Of a stretch of 64,000 bases of DNA, positions 22,501 through 34,500 are shown in pieces. A program made the translations under genes and the position numbers. Within the stretch, counting starts at the first letter, position 1. Each line of letters begins with the position of its first letter. The DNA is taken from assembly GCF_002776525.5 (NCBI RefSeq), contig NC_045436.1, forward strand, positions 101,963,211 to 102,027,210, in the 5' to 3' direction. The DNA comes from Piliocolobus tephrosceles. Lineage: Eukaryota > Chordata > Mammalia > Primates > Cercopithecidae. The notes under the pieces are model-generated. The model was not told the origin of the DNA, did not search any database, and saw only the letters and a list, made by a program, of their open reading frames with translations.

Positions 22501-25500
22501 TTTATAGTAACATAATAACATTAAATACTATCCAAATAACTTTTTTGTGTGTCTTTTTACTTTTACTCAAAGTTTTGACTTTCTAAATATTTTTCCACCC
22601 TAATTTTGTTTTCATTTGGCAGCTATGATTTATCTCTATTTTGTGGCTTTACCTTTAGGTGTGCTGTTTTGTGTAGGTGGTCGAGGTGGATCTGGTGACC
22701 CCTTTCGCAGTATTGAATGCTATTCTATCAACAAAAACAGTTGGTTCTTTGGACCAGAAATGAATAGTCGAAGGCGACATGTAGGTGTAATCTCTGTGGA
22801 AGGTGGGTCCACTTTGTCTGAAATATCACATGATCACAATGCTCTTTTAAAAGTATTTCAACTTTGAAAATTTATTTTTTATATAAGAAAATGACTAAAT
22901 TGTAAATTATTTTTAAATAAAATGCTTGGTTAGTGATAATTTACTTGCTTTGTGCCACAGATACTCAGTGCGCATAATGTGGAGATGAATATCAGAGAAA
23001 AGAGATATAAAGAGTTAAAATAAACTATTCTGAGTTATATAGTTACCAAAAAACTAAACCAAGGAAAAATGTTTATTGAACCCAAATTATAATTACATAT
23101 CAGTTTTTTAAATACCCATCTTATTTTAATACTCATTCCTGAAAATGAATTAATTGTAGAATCATAGATAAATTGTCAGAAAACTCTAAAAGGTCACTTT
23201 TTTATTATAAAAGTATAAATGAATTTTTAACATTATAAAAACATTTTCATAAAAAATGAAAACCACTTGCAACACAAACACCCAGAAATAGTCACAGTTA
23301 ACATTTTGGTGTACAGTCTTTCCTGTCTTTCTCTGTGTATTTTTGTTTGTATCATCTAGGAAAAAAGTTGATCATATTAACAGTTTTATGGAGACTGAGG
23401 AGGGAGGATCATTTGAGCCTGGGAGTTCAAGATCAGCCTGGGCAATGTAGGGAGACCTCGTCTTTACAAAAAAATTTAAAAATTTAGCCAGATGTAGTGG
23501 TGCATGCCTGTGGTCTCAGCTACTCAGGAGGCTGAGGTGGAAGGATCACTTGAGCCTAGGAGTTTGAGGCTGCATTGAGCAGTCATAATGCCACTGCACT
23601 CTAGCCTGGGTGACAGAGCAAGACCCTGTCTCAAAAAGAAAAACCAAACAACAAACAAGTTTTGTGTGTGTGTGTGTGTGCATGCGTGCACACACAAACC
23701 AGTTTATATATATGTATTTTTTGTTTTGTTTTGTTTTATGTTTTTGAGATGAAGTTTCGCTCTTGTTGCCCAGGCTGGAAGGCAGTGGTGCGACCTCAGC
23801 TCACTAAAACCTCCACTTCCCGGATTCAAGCAATTCTCCTGTCCCAGTCTCCCGAGTAACTGGGATTACAGGCTTCCACCACCGCGCCCGGGTAATATTT
23901 TGTATTTTTAGCAGAGACAGGCATTCACCATGTTGGTCTCGAACTCCTGACCTCGGGTGATCCACCCGCCTCGGCCTCCCAAAGTGCTGGGATTAGAGGC
24001 ATGATCCACCGTGCTCAGCCACCAGTTTTATATGTTAAAATATAACCTAATCAGAGCGTTTCTCCATTTTATTAAGCATTCTTTGAAGGCATGATTAGTG
24101 ATTTTGTCTACCAAGTAATAAAAAGTTGGGAAATCTAAAAGGGGCGATAAATATTAGAGCATTTACTAATAAATAACTTCATGTAGAACAGCATGTTTAG
24201 TGCAAGCTTACATTGATTTTTCATTCAACTACTGAAATGACATTGATGACAATGTTGAACAGAACAACAATTGTAAATTAACTTATGGTGACATTTTAAT
24301 TTTATAATGTTTATATATGTAACATTAATGTTATGAATTTATTTATTTGGAGTCAAATGAAAATACTTCTCTATTTGACAGGTAAAGTGTATGCAGTAGG
24401 TGGACATGATGGAAATGAACATTTAGGTAGCATGGAGATGTTTGATCCTCTCACTAATAAATGGATGATGAAGGCATCAATGAACACAAAGAGGTAGATC
24501 AGCATGGAAAGTTATTTTGAACTGATGGTGGAAATAAGATTTCTTAACATTTAAAGGCCTTATTTTAAACTTTTTTTTCTACTTTAGAAACTTTAAATAC
24601 CTTCTCAAACACATTTTGTTAGCATGTCCACGGTGATACTTTGTTACCGACTTCTAATTTTTTTAAGAATTAAAAACGCTGTCGTGTTTTGGAGTACCGT
24701 ATGGTAGTCACAGTTTTCACTTATACATGTGCATTGATTTTTAAAACTTTTTATTTTGAGATAATTTTAGTTTATTCAGAGAAGTTGCAAAAATATTAAA
24801 GTTTCTGTGTACGAGTGGTTCTCAACTGAAGATGATTTTGCCCCCTCTATGGGACACTTGGCAGTGTCTGGAGACATTTTTGGTTGTCACAGCTTGGGGA
24901 TGGGAAAATTGCTGCTAGCATCTATGGGAAGAAATCAGAGATGCTGCTAAAGATTCTACAGTGCAGAACAAGGATCTTCTAGCCCAAATGCCAGTGGCAA
25001 AGATAATGCCAAATGCCAGTGCTAAGATGGCAAAACCTTGCCACTTACCCTGCCCCTGGCTTCCCATAATGTTAACATGTTACACAGCCATAGTGGTTTT
25101 TGAAATTAGCATTGGTACAGTACTATTAATCTGTGGAATTTTTCGGTCATTTTCCCCACACATCCTTATGCTTCTTATTGATTTTTCTTGTCTAATTGTA
25201 TTGCCTAATAATCTAATACAGGTGAATAGTGGCAGAGACAGTAGGTGTTTTTGTCTTGTTCCTGATCTTATTAGAAAAGTATCTAGTGTTTTGCTGTTAA
25301 ATAAGATACTGACTTTAGGACTAAGGTATCTGTATTTTTATCATGTTAAGAAAATAGTCCTCAATTTCTCTTTTCTTCATTGATTTTTATCCTGATGAAC
25401 AGTAATATTTCAAGTTATTGCTTACATATTTATGTTCTCATTTACATATTTATGTTCTAATATTTATATTCTCATCAACATAAACTGGAATATATGTTGA

Positions 25501-28500
25501 TTAATGTATCAGTCTAAAGGGGAGGTTTTCAGTGACATACTTAGTACTCTAACCTGCTTGACAATTTTATTAATGACTTGAATACCAAAGTTTTAGATAT
25601 CCTAAGGTGGAAAGATCACTAAGGCATGTGACCAAATTAGAATTCCAAAGACAGAGTAGACCACATATACTCTAGACAAAAACCTAAAAAATGTTAAAAT
25701 GAGAGTTATTGGTTAAAACCTGCCTTAGGTATTTTAAAAACTCAATCACATGAGCACAACATAACATGGTGGGAAATCAGGTTTTTGTTTCAAATGGAGA
25801 AAAGTTCCTGAACCATTATGAAACACAGCTCTTAAAAAAAGGAAAGGAAAAAAGTGAATATAATATAGTTGCCTACATTTAAAAAAGTGAAGCCTTAGGT
25901 TAAGGGAGTTTGTAGTTTTATTGTTCTTGACACTGATCTCTCCGTATCTATAGCTGTGTTGTTGAAGTAGGATATATAACACCAGTAGGGGTATGAGAAT
26001 AAAATATTAGAGTCTCTGTACATTTTTAAAAATTTATTTTGGGTGGATGTTTTATAATGAACATAACTTGTTAGTAGACTAATGTGTTTATAATTTGAAA
26101 ATAAGATATATAGAAGGTGCACAAAAATGGATTGTTATAAATGTGAGAATGATAATCTGGAATGCATGTAAGAAAATTAGTGGGTTAGTAATACATCTGA
26201 AAACCATGTTATCTACAAAAAATAGTTGAAGTGTTATGATCTGGAGACAAGAAAACTTACAGGAGTAACTAGATATTGTAAGAGGTGTATGTTGCTTTAG
26301 TAGGAAGGAATAAATATTTATTTATGATTCAGTATAGTAGCAGTGAAGCATACTGTAATTCCTCCCAATGTCTGGAATTGTATTGTCAGAAAGATCACAT
26401 ATATTTTGCACCAAATGGGAGATTAAATTTTATTGTCTATTATTTTTCTTTTTCAACTTTATTGTTCTGTAAATGGCATGAGGATTTCAAAGACTGAGCT
26501 TAATAATTTATATGAAACTAGAGAATAGAATAATTCTGCCTCTGTGTCAGAGTGAAAATATAATGCAAGAAGAGAGAAGAGGGCTATCTTAGTAAATATT
26601 GAAAATATCGCTGAAGAGTTTCTTTTAATAAAACTGCAGGTGGGCCTGGCACAGTGGCTCATGCCTATAATCCCAGCACTTAAGGGGCCGAGATAGGCGG
26701 ATTATCTGAGGTCAGGAGTTTGAGACCAGCCTGGCCAACATGGCAAAACCGTGTCTCTACTAAAAATACAAAAATTAGCTGGGCATGGTGGCGAGTGCCT
26801 GTAATTCCAGCTGTTCGGGAGGCTAAGGCATGAGAATCGCTTGACCCAGGAGGTGGAGGTTGCAGTGAGCTGAGATTGTGCCATTGCGCTCCAGTCTGGA
26901 TGACAAGAGCAAAACTCTGTCTCAGAACAAAAAACCTGCAGGTGATATATATATATATATATATGACATATAATGATACATATGTTAATATATATAAATG
27001 TAGCACCCACGGTTTAATAAAAAAAACAAACCTGAACTAGTAAAACCATATCTCAGACACTGTGGCTTATATGGTTGGCAAATTAGCACCATTCTATAAG
27101 AGTTAAAAATGACTTGTTATCAAAATGAGCAATTAAAAACTAAACTACATATGAGGATATGTTGCCTCTAATTTTCTGTTTTTGAATAATATAACAATAT
27201 TTTCAACTAGTTTTTGCTTCATGTGTTAAAATATGAAAGATTGAAAAGAAATGTGAAGACATTTTAAGTTTTTCTCCCCCTCGTGAGAAAGAATCCTAGG
27301 AAAAAAAAAAAAAGCTAGTCTTAAACTGTTATCTCCCACTGTCTACAAATGACATTTTAATACTTTAATAGGGAGTGATTTAATAGGGAGTGATTTATAC
27401 TATGTGATAACTACAATGTAAGCTATACAGAGGCAGAGATATTGGCTATGTTTTTTACTGCTGGTAGCAAAAAACAAAGTGGTATCTTTACCAGTTGGTA
27501 CGTCTTGTGGGCATTTACAACTCTTTTGTTGAATAGGTAAGTGAATCTTTAGACATGCTGTCAGGATGATGGGTTTCAACAGACTCACAACTTGAACAAA
27601 CATCGGTGTCCATTTCAGTGGAAAGATGAAATAAAAAAATAAAGATAACCGATATTTCACATGTGAAAATTTATTGAAATGCATACTAAAAAGATTATTT
27701 GGGGGTATATAAGTTATAAACAAGTAATATGACAAAATAATTGTAGCTCTGTTATTTTTCACACAGATTGTAAATGCTCAGGGCATATTTTAAAAGATTA
27801 CAGAAATTCAACTGCTGTTTTGCTAGAGAAGTTTCATCCAATCTTTGGCAAAAACCAACATAATAACAGGAATATAAGGATTAAAAAAGTACTTTGGGAT
27901 TTTTATCTCCCATTTTATAGGATCAGATTTTCTTTTCAGAGAACTTCTGCATACAAAATGGAGAAGGGATTTGAGGATGACCAGAGTGAAAACAGTCTGA
28001 CAGACCAAAAAGAGTTATTGTAATTCTTCATCCTTTGATGTAAAGAAATAATGGTGGCTGGGACGATAGAAATTGAGATAGAGAATAGAGGACATATTTG
28101 AAAGATAGTTCAGAGGTGTAGAGTCAAAAAGACTTTATGATAATTAGAAAGAACAATTAGATAGAGGCAAAGATGATTCTTCAGTTTCTGCCGTTAGCAA
28201 CTGGATAGGTAGTATGATTTCTGAATTAGGAAAGCAACATGGTGAACGGGATAAAATTTTTGCTTGTTTTGTGATGGGGGTGTATTAGTTTTCTGTGTCT
28301 GTGTAACAAATTGCCACCAATTTAGCGGCTTAAAATAGCACCCATTTATTAGCTCACTGTTCAAAAGTGATCTAGGTTTTGCTGGGCTTTCTACTTAGGG
28401 TCCCACAAGGCCAGAATCAAGAGGTTGGCCTAGGCTTTTATCTGGAGGCGCTGGGGAAGAAGCCACTTCCAAGGCCATTTAGGTTATTGATAGAATTCAG

Positions 28501-31500
28501 TTCCTTGTGGCTATAGGACTGAGTTTCTCATTTTTATTGGCTGTTGGCTACGAGACACTGTCAGATCCTTTCCATATGTCACCCCCCGCCACCTTCAAAC
28601 AAGTAGTGGCACACTGCATTCACCTGGTTTTTTGAATTTCTGACTACCAGCTGGAGAAACCTCTCTGCTTTTGAAGGTTTGTTTGATTAGATTAGGCCCA
28701 CCAAGGTCACCTCCGTTTTGCCATATAATGTAGCATAATCATGAGAGTAACACCAGGGGCTGAAGGTCATGGGGGATGGGGAGTATCTTAAAATTCTGCC
28801 TATCACAGGGAGGTGGGCAGTGAGTTCATTTCAGATTAAAGTTAAGATTGAAGAACCAGCAAGACAGATTTGAGGTAGAGATTGGGTATATGTCTGAAAA
28901 TATATATCTGAATTATCACAAATCTGTGGAAAGAATGGGATTGCTTAGGGAGAGAAAGTATAGAGTGACCCTTAGGGAACTTTATAATTTAATGATGGAG
29001 TAAAGAAGGCACTGATAAAGGAAGCTGAAAAGCACTAGCCAGAGTAGAAGTGGACTAAAATGTGTGTTGTTATGAAAATGAAGAGAGTTTTGAGGAGTAG
29101 GAAGTAAACCAATAATGTTGTCTGCTTTTGTTGTTTGAGGGGAGGGACAATTATTAGGCATACTTACTTTATTTCCCTGACCTAACATTCTTACACTCGA
29201 GAGAACACATGTGCTTGTTCTCACACAGCTGAACATTTTTATAAGCACAGTATTTGGTAAGTCATAGCTTTATACCCAAGAGAAAAGAGGTTGAGGAGAC
29301 TGAAAGTGAATGATAACATTATCCTTAATAATTCTTTTGTTGGATACTCTCTGGTAAATTTAGAGTTAGAATCTCAGTGAAGCAGCTGCTTTCTCAGTAA
29401 TAATAAAAGCTAATACTTCATAGCACTAAATGTGGGCCAGACATTGTTCTTAGTGCTTTACCTGTATTAACTCATTAATATCAGCTGTGTCTCAGATGAG
29501 ACACAAGGTAGTAGAGGTTTATAAATTATCCAAGCTAGTGACAAAATAATAGCTTGATAATAGTTCAAATTTTGATTGGTGCAGTGTGTTTTTTAAGAAA
29601 TTGAGTTTTTTTCTGATCACTGTTAAATAAGTCAGCTTTTAACATGGGCTAAGTCTCTTACTTTCAAAGAGAAGTAAATACCCTTCAAAAATAAAGGAAT
29701 GTGACATAAAACCTGTAATATAAAATTTAATATTCTTTTGTGTGATATAATGAAGCCCTGCAACAAAATGAGCTCTGTAATTGCATGGATTTGTAAGTGA
29801 GATTGGCTTCTGACCTCCACTGCAAAACTTCTCTGTCAACTCGTTAACCTCTCAATTATGCAACTGTGTGTGCACTAACTGAGTATTTTGGACTCTCTTA
29901 TACTATTTTGTTGGGTTATATTTTATTGTTTTGAGTTTAAAGTAGCCTGTGTAGGCTATGCACTGTACAACTTTGGGGGCAGTATTCACATAGAGTTGCA
30001 GTTTGGCAATTCTGTAGCCATCTAGTCAAAAGCTTTGATAAATCTAAAGGTAATGGAAACAAACTATACTGTTTGAAGGTTAAGATGATAAATGATTTGC
30101 ATTAGCACAATATTTTATATGACTTTTTTCCTGGAAACAATCCCATTTGCTAAAGTATGTTTTATTGTCTTTGCAGGCGAGGAATTGCCTTGGCTTCCTT
30201 AGGAGGCCCAATTTATGCAATTGGAGGATTAGATGACAATACTTGTTTCAATGATGTGGAGAGATATGACATAGAATCTGATCAGTGGAGTACAGTGGCA
30301 CCAATGAATACTCCCCGTGGAGGAGTTGGCTCTGTTGCTCTAGTAGTAAGTTATCTGGCAACTTGCCATTAAGTTACATTGCATCACATTCATAACCAAA
30401 ATAAGGAAGGGTCCAATATATCGTCACCAGTATGAAGATATTATATACCATATTATTTCATGAGATACTGCCTTGTACATTCTAATTTACCATTAGAACA
30501 ATATCTAAGTAAGTTCAAAATCTAATGTGTTTTGTTTGACTCTCTTCGTTTAGAATCATGTTTATGCAGTAGGTGGCAATGATGGAATGGCTTCTTTATC
30601 TAGCGTGGAGAGATACGATCCACATCTGGATAAGTGGATAGAAGTTAAAGAAATGGGTCAGCGAAGAGCAGGCAATGGAGTTAGCAAGCTTCATGGTTGC
30701 TTATACGTAGTTGGTGAGTAAATGGGTATTTTTCTAATATATCAGTATATACAATGACAAGTGTCATATAACAGAGTAACAAAAATTACATTGCATTTAG
30801 CCTTAAGTAGAATCATTGCTGAAATGTGCTTTTGAATTCTTTCTTAAAAATTTTGTTTATAATTAACAGAGAAGAATTGTATGTGTTCAGTCTGATGCTT
30901 TTGAATTCTTTTTTTTTTTTTTTTTCTTTTTTAGAGGGAGACAGTGTCTTTCTGTTGCCCAGGCTGAAGTGTGGTGGCACAATCGTAGCTCACTGTAGCC
31001 TTGAACTCCTGGGCTCACATGATCCTCCTGCCACAGCCTCCAAGTAGCTAGGACTACAGGCCCATGCTATCACACCCAGCCAGTTTTTTTCTATTTTTTG
31101 TAGAGATGGGTCCTTGCTGTGTTGCCCAGGCTGGTCATGAACAACTGGCCTTAAGTGATCCTTCTGCCTTGACCTCCCAGAGTGCTGGGATTACAGGCAT
31201 GGGCCACCATGCCTAGCTGAATTGTTAAGGTCACATTCATAATTTGTGTTTAAATCTTCATCTTTCATGTTTAAAACATGTACAACCTTATTTTTCTAAG
31301 AGTAACAAAGTTATTTAAAGAAGGGGATTACATTTAAATAAGTTATATGTTTTTAAATGGAAGGACACAGAGAGAATGTGCTTTGCTACAATAAATTTTA
31401 AAAGGTCTAAGATTTGTTTTTCTCAGCCTCATTTCAAGGGAAATTATGTTGAATGCTTCAAGTAAGCCAGTAGGTATTTATTTATTTATTTTTGAGATGG

Positions 31501-34500
31501 AGTTTTGCTCCGTCACCCAGACTGGAGTGCAGTGGTGTGATCTCAGCTCACTGCAACCTCTGCCTCCCATGTTCAAGCGATTCTCCTACCTCAGCCTTCT
31601 GAGTAGCTGGGATTACAAGTGTGTGCCACCACGCCTAGCTGATTTTTGTATTTTTAGTTAAGACAGGGTTTCATCATGTTTGCCAAGCTGATCTCGAACT
31701 CCTGACCTCAAGTGATCTGCCTGCCTTGGCCTCCCAAAATGATAAAGGTCATGTCAATGTTTATATTGCTTTTTTTTTTTTTTTTTTTACTTTAACAAGC
31801 TTTTATTACCAAACCCCATGCAAGGTTAACGCTTTAAACCACCTAACAGCAAAAAAAAAAAAAAAAAAATGGCATTGCTAACAAGATCAAGGATGAAGGT
31901 ACAGACCCAATAAAGATGGTGTCTTGAAAAAGAAGGAGATATATATATATATATATATGTTAAACTAAAACTCTCCAGTGTTGCAGAAAAAAATATTATA
32001 AAGTGATTTCAGTCCATAAAAAACAGCATGTAGCAAGTTTGTGCTATCTTAAAAACCCCAACTCAGGATAACCCTAGGAGAAAATCACCTCCCTCCTTTA
32101 AAGAAGATTCTCTTTTCTATTCTTTCTTATCTAAATTTCACTGCTTATTCCACGAAATGCCCAAAGAATAACAAGACTCAGCTCACATCCCTCGGCCCTT
32201 GTCTGTTAAGACCAACACTAAGGGCTCTTCCTTAGGAGTCTTCACCTCTGCTACAATCAGAGAATTGAGCCCTAATTTCAGGGCCAGTTTTCTAGAAACC
32301 TGCAAAACCTTCATACTTCCTTCAAGGAAGGACCTGAAGGCCCCTTGAAAGATCAAGGGAACAGTGTACTTGGCACAGACTGGAATGCCTGCCGGGCTGG
32401 GAAAAGGGGGCCTTTCTATGCAAAAATACCCCCTAAAACACCTTATAGTTGAAAGTCTAACCACGTGAAACCAAGTACCAGCAGGCACCAAACTATGGTT
32501 CTACCTAAAAGGTATACGTCTTCCCCGCTTTAACCATAAAGGTAAGGGGTCGGGGGGTAGCGGGGTAAGGAGAGCCAAGTGAGCATTTGACCTCATCTGT
32601 CTTCTGAGAAGTCAGCATATTTTAGGCTGAAGCCATGTTGTAGAGACATTTGGCCAAAGGATAGCCTTTGCTATGTGTGGCTACATAAAGCTGCAACTTG
32701 GTTCATGACTGCTTTATGGAAGCTTTACCGCTTGTGCAGAGTATTTAAGAATTAATAGGAAAATTTTCAGTTTGATTTTGTAAGTGACAAATACTTTAAC
32801 AACAGCTTCTCAATAACCACCAGTGGAGACAGGCTACCCCTCAGCTCAGGATCATGGCTCTTTCCAGTCAGTGGGCTTCTTGCTAGACTTCTCATTGGTC
32901 TTAGAAAATTGTCTACATCCAAAGAACCCTCTGTACACAGGGAGGAATGAGCCATCTGCAGCACATGGTGCTGCTTCCTGTGCATGGCACTGTCCTTCTT
33001 CTTAGCATAAGAGCCCCAGAGCAGAAAGACAAGGCCATTCCAATTCTGATTTAGCCAGGACACAGCCGCATTGGTAAGTTTCTCCCAGCCTCCTCTTTCC
33101 TTATGAAAATTGGCTTGATGGGGCAGAACAGTGAGGACAGCCTGGAGTAGGAGAACACCTTATTTGGCCCACCCAGATAAATCTCCATGACCTGGATGAA
33201 TAAAACCATCCATATCTATAGACGGCTCTTTATAAATGTTTTCCAAACCGGGCAGAGGTGGAACAGGTCTATGAACACTAAAGCAGCCCATGAACTTGAT
33301 TCGGTCTCTGATATGGATCCTGTCCCGGGATGACAACCTTCACATCTCTCATGTCACACATCTAGATCCAAGTGAAGACTTAGTGTGGGGGTGGGTAAAC
33401 AGTGTAATGTTTCCTTTCTTCTGCAGCAAACCTATTACCTTGATAAAAAACGTTTCCCAAACTCCGTCGAGGTACTTCTTCCAACTCTCACCAAAGCCCA
33501 TGGACACATTACAGGCCATGAGTCTGACTAGGGCCACAGCCTCGTTGCTCTGGATACCGACCGACTGCCCAGTGGCAAGAAGGGCAGCGTCTTGGGCTTG
33601 TCCTGTCTGGCTGGGGCCTTCTTGGCAGGACCGGCCCCCGCATCCTCACTCTCCTCCTGCTGGTCCCCAGGTCATCCATCTCAGGGCTGCGGGCACATTG
33701 CTTCCTGGCGGGCCTGCGGGAGCGAATGTGCACGCCTGGGGACTGCAAGACTTGCCCTGGCTGTAGTGTTCAGTAATTGGTCTATATTGCTTTTTGACTT
33801 ACTGAATTGCAGAGTTGGGAGGAACATTAGATCAGTGCTTTCTCAGATCATAATGTGCATATGAATAATCTGGAGATCTTGTTATATTGCAAAGGAGGGG
33901 CCTAGTTTCTGTGTTTTAAACAGTTCTCAAGTTATAGTGATACAGTTTCAGGTTCACACAACATACTTCCAGTAGCAAAGCTTTAAATGATTATGAAACG
34001 GGAATAATGCCTATCTTTCAGAATCATTTTAAGAATTAGAGATAATACACGTTAAGCATCTCAAAGTGGGTCTGGCACTTTGTAGTTCCCCAGTACATGA
34101 TTAGCTATATTGTGATTAGTAATACCTTCCTTTATAGAGGAGGAAATGAATTCAGAGAGGTTGTCACTAGCAAAGGTCATATTTGTTCATATATGTTGAT
34201 GTAAATTATTTGTGTTACTTAACATATTTCTTAGAATGCTGTATTTAACATATTTCTTATAAGAGAATGCATATAAATATCTATAAGTAGCAGAAGTAAT
34301 GCTGAATCTTTCAGTGCTCTTGTGTATTAAGGAAGAAGGGAAGTAACATAATTTACCTCTACATCTTGCCTGATCATCACAACTGTAAGGTAGTCAAGAG
34401 ACTCAGAGAGAATGAATAATTTACTCACGGTCACATGCATAAATAAGTGGCAAAGCTGGAATTTGAACTTGGGTCTGTGAATCCAAAGTTCTTAGGTTAC

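Noticed and set aside
22622..22658. Alternative acceptor (TTTGGCAG) upstream of KLHL8 coding exon 4
   Set aside because: Using it adds 37 nt and breaks the Kelch frame; the acceptor at 22658 restores the family sequence exactly.
24961..25383. 140-aa ORF
   Set aside because: Runs from MER5A into inverted L1, with no domain.
32183..32491. 102-aa minus-strand ORF
   Set aside because: Lies in the 3'UTR portion of the UNG pseudogene, so not part of the UNG reading frame.
33290..33766. 158-aa plus-strand ORF
   Set aside because: Shadow on the opposite strand of the UNG pseudogene.
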